DNA from: CAVUAA01 sp963739345
GTDB taxonomy: Bacteria > Chlamydiota > Chlamydiia > Chlamydiales > JAFEGQ01
DNA: 64,000 nucleotides
NCBI GenBank assembly: GCA_963739345.1
Contig: CAVUAA010000001.1
Span: forward strand, 248,001 to 312,000
Direction of reading: 5' to 3'
Position 1 is the stretch's first letter, and each line of letters begins with the position of its first letter. The translations under genes and the position numbers were made by a program. The notes under the pieces are model-generated. The model saw nothing but the letters and a program-made list of their open reading frames with translations. It had not been told where the DNA came from and searched no databases. Below are positions 35,850 through 42,590 of this stretch, in pieces.

Positions 35850-36117
35850 TCCGGATTAGCTCAGTTGGTAGAGCAGTGGACTTGGCGAACGCCATGTCCA
35901 CTTCCGAGCGGCTCCTCGACCGTTTCTCGGCGATCTGCGTCGTCTCTCTCCTCGCACGTGGCGGCGGCCACGCGACTCGTCGAGATACTCGCATCTCCTC
36001 CCAGAAACGGCCGACTAGCCTGCACGGTAGCGGCCAGACGCTCGCAATCCATTTGTCGCTAGTTCGACTCCAGTCCTTGCTAAATAATGGTCCAATTTCC
36101 TAAAATGGTCCGTCCAA
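35850..36117 (+). pseudogene. Interrupted tRNA-Asn-like unit 3
   Basis: Same structure; it combines the C of unit 1 in the insert with the A of unit 2 in the 3' half. Its promoter lies in the end of unit 2 (TTGCTA 35809-35814, TAAAAT 35833-35838). The unit's own spacer supplies the promoter of the intact tRNA that follows. Confidence 0.75.
36077..36106 (+). promoter_or_regulatory. Promoter of the intact tRNA-Asn, supplied by repeat unit 3
   Basis: TTGCTA (36077-36082), an 18-base spacer and TAAAAT (36101-36106), ending 11 bases before the mature 5' end of tRNA-Asn. The identical sequence occurs at the end of each repeat unit. Confidence 0.6.
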
Positions 36118-36190
36118 TCCGGATTAGCTCAGTTGGTAGAGCAGTGGACTGTTAATCCATTTGTCGTAGGTTCGAGTCCTACATCCGGAG
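36118..36190 (+). tRNA. tRNA-Asn (GUU)
   Basis: A complete cloverleaf of 73 bases: acceptor TCCGGAT with ATCCGGA, D arm GCTC with GAGC, anticodon arm GTGGA with TCCAT around CTGTTAA (anticodon GTT), T arm GTAGG with CCTAC around TTCGAGT, discriminator G. CCA is not encoded. It is the only intact copy of the four tRNA-Asn-like sequences in this array and probably serves as the functional gene. Confidence 0.96.
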
Positions 36191-36265
36191 ATTCTTTAGG
36201 TTTAAGCCTCATTGTTCAAAGTGTGGTAGAGCGGGGAAAAGTATAGATGCTTCGGAGGCCCGCTC

Positions 36266-37906
36266 ATGGAAGAGCTCAATCCAGATCAAGTAATTTCTAG
36301 TCTAAAACATGTGTCGCTGCAGCCCGAGCCCGATAATGAGAAGGAGGCGCTGTTAGTGTGGGTGGTGGGCAATCTGCCAATGGTGCTGCCGCCGGAGGTG
36401 AGGGGGCCCGACTATGCGGGCGCTATTGAGCAGCTCGCCATCTATATTCAGCGTAATGCCAAGGACTTTGACAAGGCGGGAAATCTGGCGGAGTTGCGGG
36501 CGCGCGTCAAAGAGCTAAAGAGGACAGCGGGGGTTGAAATGCTGGGGCGGGCGCTAGAAGGCGTGCCGGTACTTAAGGCGCATGACTACGAGGAGCAGGT
36601 GAGAGCACTGCGCAAGTTGGAGTCCCCGATGGAGGGTATCTGGCTCAAGGCCTCAAAGGTGCTACGCGGAGCTCCAAAGGATCTCAAGAAAGAGGCGTGC
36701 ACACTTTTCAACCGTCAGATTCTGCTCAAGGTGCTCGCTTCCAAGAAGTGGATGAGGCAATATTTTAGCAGCGAGGTGAGTGAGGTGCGCGAGGAATTGC
36801 TTCGCGAGACTGGAGAGCCAAAGCTTGGCGACAAGGAGTTGACGGCGCTTGGCGCACTTGAAAAAGACAATGAGGCGCTGAGCCTCGGTCCGTTCACCTT
36901 CGAGGAGCGGATGGTGACCGTCATCATCGCCGCCCGTCTTGATCTCGATGGCGATGAAGTGAGCCAACAGTTGGCTGCACTGGACGAGTTTGTCGACAAA
37001 TTAGAGCGGCAGGTGGACAAGCGGGTTGCTTTTCGTAAGCTGTGGGGGCTAGACGATGAAGCCAGAATTATGCAAGACGATTTCGACACGTTGGTTGAGT
37101 CGCTGCCCAAGCAGTTGCCCGATCTCTTGCGTAAAGAAGAGCTAGCAGACTCTATCGTCGAGTGGACGAAAGCGTTCGACCAGACAGATGGGGCTCAAGT
37201 CCGAATCGATAAGCGCAGGGGTGAGTGGAGAGAGCGATGGAACGGGTATCGAACCATTAAGGCTACGCAAGCGGGACAGCCAATCTGGGGAGGGCTTTGT
37301 CTCTCATCGAGCAGTAAGGTGGCAGCCTACTTGCTGCAACATCCTGATTGTGGCGACAAAGAATTGGCCACCTATCTCAAGAGGGAGGTGGTTGAGCAGC
37401 TCAAAGCACTCGATGTTGCGGAGGTTTTGCGGCCGATGGGGAAGCGGGCCTTTTTCGCACTCCAAGAGCGCCTGGTTCATGTGCGGTACTCTGTCGATTT
37501 CAAGAGCACACGAAATGCCGTGTTCGAACAGTTCGGTCTCAAGCCAGAGATGCGTGTCGAACTCGGGGATCGCTCGCCGTTGGCGCGCGAGGTTGGGGTA
37601 CGGGCTCGGCCGGCCGAGGAAAACGGGAAGACAATCGCCGGTGGAGTTTGGAAGACTCACGAGGAACGGGGCGTTAAGGGGCGTGCCGTCTACACCCTCA
37701 GTTTCAAGGTCGCTCTTGGAGTGGGGCACGCCATAGAGATTGATCTCGACTCTGAGCGTGACATCTATAGCTTTTGGGATCCCAATTTTGGCCGCTACAC
37801 ATTTGGTTCAGTAGAAGAGTTTCAGGATGCGCTCGCCGGCCTGCTGTTTGTGATCTACCCGGCTACCGAAGCGAATCTGGTTCCACACTTAGGCGAACGC
37901 TTCTAG
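36266..37906 (+). CDS. Candidate C58 (YopT-like) cysteine protease, putative effector
   Basis: A 546-residue protein without signal peptide or membrane helix. The first 330 residues are helical and charged and not recognised. The last 210 have the layout of the YopT/AvrPphB (C58) papain-like fold: WGGLCLSSSSKVAAYLL with Cys345, GVGHAIEIDLD with His488, and FWDPNFGRYTFGSVEEF with Asp505. The C-H-D order, the GGxC and DPNxG motifs and the 17-residue His-Asp spacing agree with the family. YopT-type enzymes cut host Rho GTPases after type III secretion; other members have other targets, so the substrate is unknown. It follows the tRNA array and is overlapped at its end by a YceI remnant. GGAGG before the ATG is displaced (about 6-11 bases). 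Confidence 0.6.
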   Translation: MEELNPDQVISSLKHVSLQPEPDNEKEALLVWVVGNLPMVLPPEVRGPDYAGAIEQLAIYIQRNAKDFDKAGNLAELRARVKELKRTAGVEMLGRALEGVPVLKAHDYEEQVRALRKLESPMEGIWLKASKVLRGAPKDLKKEACTLFNRQILLKVLASKKWMRQYFSSEVSEVREELLRETGEPKLGDKELTALGALEKDNEALSLGPFTFEERMVTVIIAARLDLDGDEVSQQLAALDEFVDKLERQVDKRVAFRKLWGLDDEARIMQDDFDTLVESLPKQLPDLLRKEELADSIVEWTKAFDQTDGAQVRIDKRRGEWRERWNGYRTIKATQAGQPIWGGLCLSSSSKVAAYLLQHPDCGDKELATYLKREVVEQLKALDVAEVLRPMGKRAFFALQERLVHVRYSVDFKSTRNAVFEQFGLKPEMRVELGDRSPLAREVGVRARPAEENGKTIAGGVWKTHEERGVKGRAVYTLSFKVALGVGHAIEIDLDSERDIYSFWDPNFGRYTFGSVEEFQDALAGLLFVIYPATEANLVPHLGERF

Positions 37907-38172
37907 GTCGAGGTCGATGTAGACGTGGTCGCCGATGACGATGCCGCCGTGGTCGAGTGTGTCGTTCCAACTCACACCAAAATCGTCCTGCTAATGCGGG
38001 TGCACTGAGTGCTGATGGTGAGCTCCACTTGCAGGTCGTCGCTTGTGGCCGGGTCGAATTCAACCGTCAAGTGGATGTCCTTGAATGCTCCCCGCACCCA
38101 GGTGACCATCATGTGGCGCGCCCGAAATTCCGCTGCCGAGTGTCCTGGTTCTAATTCCCATTTCGTCGTTAT
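37889..38172 (-). pseudogene. YceI-like lipid-binding protein, internally deleted
   Basis: Read on the minus strand, TTKWELEPGHSAAEFRARHM and MVTWVRGAFKDIHLTVEFDP match the YceI start, and FGVSWNDTLDHGGIVIGDHV plus YIDLDLEAFA match its end. The middle (about 80 residues) is deleted and the frame broken by a stop after ISRTILV. The start codon position carries ATA after a good AGGAGG, so even initiation may be lost. It overlaps the 3' end of the protease gene by 18 bases. YceI proteins bind isoprenoid-type lipids in the periplasm; here dead. Confidence 0.85.
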
Positions 38173-38186
38173 TCTTTCCTCCTGTC

Positions 38187-38220
38187 AAAAAAAAAGGCCC
38201 GGTTCCGAAGAACCGAGCCC
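38187..38220 (-). terminator. Rho-independent terminator of groES-groEL
   Basis: On the minus strand GGCTCGGTTC, tetraloop TTCG, GAACCGGGCC, then nine T. It lies 20 bases after the groEL stop. Confidence 0.95.
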
Positions 38221-38239
38221 CTTATGGCAGAGGGGGCTT

Positions 38240-39877
38240 TTAGTAGCCCATTCCGCCCATGCCGCCCATGCCGCCGCCGGCGGGCATGGCAGCCTCTTTG
38301 TCCTCAGGCATGTCGGCGACGATCGCCTCCGTGGTGAGGAGCATGCCGGAGACAGAAGCGGCGTTCTCAAGGGCCGACCGAGTCACCTTGGTCGGATCGA
38401 GGATCCCCGCCTTCCTCATGTCAACGTACTCATCGTTGAGTGCGTCGTAGCCCAGCTTGCCAGTCGCAACAGTCTGGATGACGATCGAGCCCTCTTTGCC
38501 CGCATTCTCTGCAATGCAGCGAAGGGGAGAGGTGATCGCCCGGCCGATGATCTGCGCACCGTGGCGCTGATCACCTTTAAGAGACTCGCAGAGCTTGTTA
38601 ACGGCTGGGACAGCGCGTATAAAGGCGACGCCGCCACCGGGAAGGACACCCTCTTCGACCGCTGCACGGGTGGCGTGCTGCGCATCTTCGACTCGATCCT
38701 TCTTCTCTTTCATCTCGATCTCGGTCGCCGCTCCAACACGAAGCACTGCCACGCCGCCAGTCAATTTGGCTAGACGCTCTTGTAGCTTCTCTTTGTCGTA
38801 GTCGGAAGTGGAGTCTGCGATCTGACGCTTGATCTGCCCGCGACGCTCGTCGAGAGCTGCTTTGTCGCCAGCCCCTTCAACAATCGTAGTCTCGTCCTTC
38901 TTGACGATCACTTTCTTGGCACGCCCAAGCATCTCAATGGTGGTGTTTTCCAGCTTGAGACCGAGCTCTTCGCTGATCACCTGTCCGCCGGTGAGCGCTG
39001 CAATGTCTTGCAACATCGCCTTGCGACGATCACCGAACCCAGGCGCCTTCACCGCACAAACCTTGAGGCCGGCACGGAGACGGTTGACCACCAAAGTGGC
39101 AAGCGCTTCAGAGTCGACATCTTCTGCAATGATCAGCAGGGGAATGCTCTGCTCGGCAGCTGCTTGCAGCACCGGAAGCATCTCCTTAATGCTGCTTACC
39201 TTCTTCTCGCAAAGAAGAATGGCGCAGTTCTCCAGAACGCACTCTTGGCTCTCTGGATTGGTTTGGAAGTAGGCGGAGAGGAAGCCGCGGTCGAAGTTCA
39301 TCCCTTCAACCACATCGACCGTCGTCTCGAAGCCTTTCGCCTCCTCGACAGTGATCGTTCCATCGTTTCCAACCTTCTGCATCGCCGTTGCGATCAGCTC
39401 GCCGATCTCAGGGTCGTTGTTGGCAGAAATGGTCGCCACCTGGGCGATCTCTTTCTGGTCTTTTACCGGAGTTGACTGCTTACGCAGATCTTCGATCACA
39501 ACCTTTACCGCAGCATCGATGCCCCGCTTCAGGTCCATTGGGTTGGCGCCCGCAGCGACCAGCTTCAAGCCCTCACTGTAGATCGCCTCGGCGAGCACCG
39601 TCGCCGTCGTCGTTCCGTCACCCGCTTTGTCATTGGTCTTAGAGGCAACCTCTTTGACCATCTGGGCGCCCATGTTCTCGTGCTTATCTTCGAGCTCGAT
39701 CGCTTTAGCAACTGTCACCCCGTCCTTCGTCACTTGAGGGGCGCCATACGCCTTCTCGAGTACCACGTTGCGTCCCTTCGGACCCAATGTCACCTTGACC
39801 GCTCTGGCCAAGGTCTGCACGCCCTTGTTGATCTTCTGGCGTGCATCTTCTCTGAATTTAATGTCTTTTGCAGCCAT
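38240..39877 (-). CDS. groL: Chaperonin GroEL
   Basis: The 60-kDa chaperonin that folds proteins in an ATP-driven double ring with GroES. Full length at 545 residues: MAAKDIKFREDARQKINKGV, the ATP loop VTLGPKGRNVVL and NDKAGDGTTTATVLAEAI, and the GGM-repeat tail (GGGMGGMGGMGY). Three bases follow the groES stop. Chlamydiae carry extra GroEL paralogues, but linkage to groES and the normal GGM tail mark this as the main one. Confidence 0.98.
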   Translation of the reverse strand: MAAKDIKFREDARQKINKGVQTLARAVKVTLGPKGRNVVLEKAYGAPQVTKDGVTVAKAIELEDKHENMGAQMVKEVASKTNDKAGDGTTTATVLAEAIYSEGLKLVAAGANPMDLKRGIDAAVKVVIEDLRKQSTPVKDQKEIAQVATISANNDPEIGELIATAMQKVGNDGTITVEEAKGFETTVDVVEGMNFDRGFLSAYFQTNPESQECVLENCAILLCEKKVSSIKEMLPVLQAAAEQSIPLLIIAEDVDSEALATLVVNRLRAGLKVCAVKAPGFGDRRKAMLQDIAALTGGQVISEELGLKLENTTIEMLGRAKKVIVKKDETTIVEGAGDKAALDERRGQIKRQIADSTSDYDKEKLQERLAKLTGGVAVLRVGAATEIEMKEKKDRVEDAQHATRAAVEEGVLPGGGVAFIRAVPAVNKLCESLKGDQRHGAQIIGRAITSPLRCIAENAGKEGSIVIQTVATGKLGYDALNDEYVDMRKAGILDPTKVTRSALENAASVSGMLLTTEAIVADMPEDKEAAMPAGGGMGGMGGMGY

Positions 39878-39880
39878 GTT

Positions 39881-40183
39881 CTACTCCTCGATGATTGCGA
39901 TGATGTCTTCAGCTTTCACAATGATGAACTCTTCATCATTGATGCTCACTTCCTGACCTGAGTACTTGTCCATCAGGATGTTATCGCCAACCTTCACCGG
40001 CATTGGCTCTTTCTTTCCATCCTTGTCGGTCTTGCCTGGTCCTATCGCCAGTACCACCGCAGTTTCTTGCTTCTGCTGTGCAGAGTCGGGAAGAATAATC
40101 CCGCCGCGCATCTCTTCAGCCTCTTTTCTCCGCGCTAACACACGCGTTCCCAATGGCTTAAGCTTTGTCTTTGTTGCTGTCAT
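39881..40183 (-). CDS. groES: Co-chaperonin GroES
   Basis: The 100-residue lid of the GroEL chamber. Contains LKPLGTRVLARRKEAEE, the mobile loop with GGIILPDSAQQK and the end VKAEDIIAIIEE. GGAGGTTAGGG precedes the ATG. First gene of the heat-shock operon with a CIRCE element upstream. Confidence 0.97.
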   Translation of the reverse strand: MTATKTKLKPLGTRVLARRKEAEEMRGGIILPDSAQQKQETAVVLAIGPGKTDKDGKKEPMPVKVGDNILMDKYSGQEVSINDEEFIIVKAEDIIAIIEE

Positions 40184-40260
40184 ATCCCTAACCTCCGAAA
40201 AAATAAGGTGTTCACATGCATAAGCTTAACCACCCCCTCACATTATCCGCAACCAAAAAC

Positions 40261-40287
40261 TTAGCACCCTCCCAAATTGACTGCTAA
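40261..40287 (-). promoter_or_regulatory. CIRCE operator (HrcA binding site) of groES-groEL
   Basis: TTAGCACCC, nine bases, GACTGCTAA: each arm differs from the CIRCE consensus (TTAGCACTC-N9-GAGTGCTAA) at one base, with the exact 9-9-9 spacing. It lies 78 bases before groES. HrcA, known in chlamydiae, would repress the operon here until heat shock. Confidence 0.85.
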
Positions 40288-40363
40288 CGACAAGTAAGTT
40301 GTTTGGATTGCTCAAAATCGATGAATGAGGCATGATTATTCCTTAAATAGATGGAGGACATTT

Positions 40364-40936
40364 ATGGAATACGGAAATATCAAAGTTAATCAGGATACGG
40401 CTAATCATGTATTCACCTGTCTGACCCTCTTCTCAACGAAATCTGCCGAAGCGCTATTCCGCTTATGGGTGCTTGAAGACAATTACGGGAGGGAGCTCCA
40501 ACTGACCAGCAGAAGCTTGAAGGAGAGCATAGAGTGGGCAGACACTGTCCAAAACTGGACGTTCCAGGGCGTTGCCCTAATTGGCCTTATGTATACCAGC
40601 GGTCAACTGACCGAGCGCAACCTGTACGGTCTTCTCGGGTTTGGTGGCGGCGCCGGGATGTTAGCCACGACCTGGGCCAATCATCGCCGCGATGAGGTCA
40701 AAAGCGAGATTATCCACCGGGTCTCTAAGAACCTCGATATCCTCAAGGAGCTCATCGAGAAGAAAGAGGATTATGAGCTGACGATCGATTTCACCCAACT
40801 TACAAAGTTATGGCCAAAAGTAGGCGTTACGTTGACACACTCTATGCCCTATGACCGCGGGCTAAGCGGAAAGATACTGGAAGTGATGGAGCTCGTAGAG
40901 CAGAAAGGGGTGCGCCCCCATGACGATGTCGACTAG
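40364..40936 (+). CDS. Inc-like protein 1 (two closely spaced membrane helices)
   Basis: A 190-residue protein of unknown family. It has a soluble N-terminal part (about 1-60), two hydrophobic stretches close together (FQGVALIGLMYTSG and LYGLLGFGGGAGMLATTW) with a short turn, and a charged helical C-terminal part (NHRRDEVKSEIIHRVSKNLD). The two-helix hairpin without signal peptide is the hallmark of inclusion membrane (Inc) proteins of chlamydiae, which are type III secreted. ATG 40364 has GGAGGA at good distance. Followed by two genes of the same layout. Confidence 0.6.
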   Translation: MEYGNIKVNQDTANHVFTCLTLFSTKSAEALFRLWVLEDNYGRELQLTSRSLKESIEWADTVQNWTFQGVALIGLMYTSGQLTERNLYGLLGFGGGAGMLATTWANHRRDEVKSEIIHRVSKNLDILKELIEKKEDYELTIDFTQLTKLWPKVGVTLTHSMPYDRGLSGKILEVMELVEQKGVRPHDDVD

Positions 40937-40945
40937 GAGAGTAAA

Positions 40946-41524
40946 ATGACACTTGGGACTTACATGGGGCAACCCGTGCAGGATAACGGAAAGGCGCAAG
41001 AGGCGTGGAAAGCGCTGCTGGGCGAAACGCAGAGCCGCGCGGTTTGGGTGGGTGACGACTTGGAGTTCGCTCTGTGCGGTGTGGAAGCGGGTCAAGCGCG
41101 TCTGAACACTTATGCGTGGTGCGGTTTGGGTGTGTGGGGCTTGGCAGTGCTTGCTTATCACTTCGGTCCTGAGTTACCAAAGCTGCCTGTCTCGCTAAAT
41201 ACGGTGCTGATGGCGGGCTCTGTGGGCTTTGGGGTGGCCAATCTGTGGCTGTCACTGACCTATCGGCAGCGCAAGGGCGAGGCAGAAGAGAGGATTGGGG
41301 AACACCGAGAGTTTCTCGTCAATTTGGCCAAGGGGGACCTTCAAGACCAGCTCATTCGATTCTTGCAAGAGGCGGATTTGGTCGGTAATGACCTGCTTGC
41401 CTATGGAGGAGGGAAGATGGAAACCAAACGCAGCTTTCAGCCATCGACCGCCTGGTCCGTATGGTTAGAGCCGGTGGGCTTTTCGGCACTGGTGGCGGAG
41501 ATCGTCGCCGCCAAGCTGCACTAG
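40946..41524 (+). CDS. Inc-like protein 2 (two closely spaced membrane helices)
   Basis: 192 residues with the same layout: N-terminal soluble part, helices YAWCGLGVWGLAVLAYHFG and VLMAGSVGFGVANLWLSL, then a charged helix (RKGEAEERIGEHREFLVNL). Clear sequence identity with the neighbours is low, but all three have an L-rich helix ending in LL or LLQ after the second membrane segment. Starts nine bases after the previous stop, with GGAGAG upstream. Its end carries the 19-base repeat shared with the ptsH end. Confidence 0.6.
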   Translation: MTLGTYMGQPVQDNGKAQEAWKALLGETQSRAVWVGDDLEFALCGVEAGQARLNTYAWCGLGVWGLAVLAYHFGPELPKLPVSLNTVLMAGSVGFGVANLWLSLTYRQRKGEAEERIGEHREFLVNLAKGDLQDQLIRFLQEADLVGNDLLAYGGGKMETKRSFQPSTAWSVWLEPVGFSALVAEIVAAKLH

Positions 41525-41538
41525 TAGCGGATGTTGAA
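41520..41538. repeat. 19-base direct repeat, copy 1
   Basis: ACTAGTAGCGGATGTTGAA, identical to 42198-42216 where it is the 3' end of ptsH. The two copies bracket the third Inc-like gene, about 660 bases. Confidence 0.85.
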
Positions 41539-41572
41539 ATAGGAATTACTTAATAGAACTAGGAGTAAAGTA

Positions 41573-42103
41573 GTGGAAGAAGTTTATGGACAGTTTCAAG
41601 GGGTAGATGTCCGCACCAAGTACGAGGTGCTAAACGCCTTTGGACAACTCATGGATTACCCCAAGGAGAGCGACGAATGGACGGTGTCCGACCGTTGGGT
41701 GACAAAGAGCTACGCAACAGATTTGGCAGCCCTTCCCACACCTGCGGATAGGTTACGGCAGGGTCTTTGGATGGCCCTGGGGATCGTGTTGCTGGTGGGA
41801 GCTGCTCTGCTTGCCAGCTTGGGCATTACCTCGCTAATGGGGAGACGGTTCACACTATTGAAGATTGGCGTTGGGGCGCTCTTCCTCGATGCCCTCATGA
41901 CGCTATTCAGAAAGCACCAGGTTGAAGAGAGTCGAATCGCCATGCTCAAGCAAGGTCATGATGCGATTGAAGCTCACGTTTCGTTGATTGAGACGCTGGT
42001 CACTAAGAGGCCCTTCGAGATCAGTTTCCTACGCCTGCTACAGACAAGTGGACTGGTGGAAGCCGGTACGAGAAAGAGTACTGATAAGTTTGGTCTTCTT
42101 TAG
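41573..42103 (+). CDS. Inc-like protein 3 (two closely spaced membrane helices)
   Basis: 176 residues, GTG start with AGGAG seven bases upstream. Soluble N-terminal part, helices LWMALGIVLLVGAALLASLG and LKIGVGALFLDALMTLF, charged C-terminal helices. Same layout as the two preceding genes, so the three may be an ancient tandem family. It stands between two copies of a 19-base sequence, one of them the 3' end of ptsH, which suggests that the segment was inserted or duplicated here. Confidence 0.6.
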   Translation: MEEVYGQFQGVDVRTKYEVLNAFGQLMDYPKESDEWTVSDRWVTKSYATDLAALPTPADRLRQGLWMALGIVLLVGAALLASLGITSLMGRRFTLLKIGVGALFLDALMTLFRKHQVEESRIAMLKQGHDAIEAHVSLIETLVTKRPFEISFLRLLQTSGLVEAGTRKSTDKFGLL

Positions 42104-42197
42104 ACCTCTGTGTCCTGCGACGCTAAGGACGGCTCCAAAGTCGGGGAGATGTGCACGTGGGTGCCCAAGAGCGCGCAGGGGCATATCTCAGATATTG

Positions 42198-42216
42198 ACT
42201 AGTAGCGGATGTTGAA
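42198..42216. repeat. 19-base direct repeat, copy 2 (within ptsH 3' end)
   Basis: The same 19 bases as at 41520-41538. Here they encode the last residues of HPr (FNIRY and stop, minus strand), so this copy is the original. Confidence 0.85.
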
Positions 42217-42531
42217 CTTGGCCTGAGCGAGGGCGAGGACGGCGTCGATGGCCGCCTGGGCGTCGGGGCCGGTCGCCTCGACGGTGATCTTGGAGCCGCG
42301 GCCGGCGGCGAGCATGAGGATGCCAAGAAGTGACTTGGCGTTGACCGCATTATCTTGATGGATGAGGCGGACGCTCGATTTGTAGCTGGAAGTGATTTTG
42401 ACAAGCTCGGTCGAGGGGCGCGTGTGCAGTCCCTTGTCATTCTGAACCGTAAAAATGGCCGTGGCAGTGGTAGCCTTAGGTACGGCCGCTTCCTGCGGCT
42501 TGGGTAGTTCTTCGTTTCCCGTGAGTTCCAT
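42199..42531 (-). CDS. ptsH: HPr-family phosphocarrier protein
   Basis: Carries phosphate in the PTS or serves as a regulator. The HPr fold is clear: histidine site in DKGLHTRPSTELV, and the regulatory serine region NAKSLLGILMLAAGRGS. Compared with normal HPr (about 88 residues) it has an N-terminal extension of some 22 residues rich in E, P and A. ATG 42531 is preferred over 42549 because of AGGG upstream. No other PTS gene is in the window; chlamydiae have HPr and enzyme I without sugar permeases, in which case it may be regulatory. Confidence 0.88.
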   Translation of the reverse strand: MELTGNEELPKPQEAAVPKATTATAIFTVQNDKGLHTRPSTELVKITSSYKSSVRLIHQDNAVNAKSLLGILMLAAGRGSKITVEATGPDAQAAIDAVLALAQAKFNIRY

Positions 42532-42590
42532 ATCTACCCTAGTTAGCATTGTGCTTGAAATAGTGTCAACAGATGTGTAGCCTGCGCCTT

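Larger units (their letters stand above)
35314..36117 (+). repeat. Three tandem 268-bp units built on a split tRNA-Asn
   Basis: Units start at 35314, 35582 and 35850, exactly 268 bases apart, and differ only at two positions (C or T in the insert; G or A in the 3' part). Each unit holds the first 33 bases of the tRNA-Asn found at 36118, a GC-rich insert of about 165 bases at the anticodon loop, a diverged 3' tRNA half (AATCCATTTGTCG, then TTCGACTCC), and an AT-rich spacer with its own promoter boxes. The 3' half can no longer pair with the 5' acceptor stem. Near-identity points to recent duplication. Confidence 0.95.

Noticed and set aside
35239..36103. Repeated short open frames on both strands in the tRNA array
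   Set aside because: They begin or end inside tRNA halves and read through palindromic structure; identical only because the DNA is repeated.
35314..36117. CRISPR array
   Set aside because: Repeats are 268 bases, directly joined and without variable spacers; no cas gene in the window.
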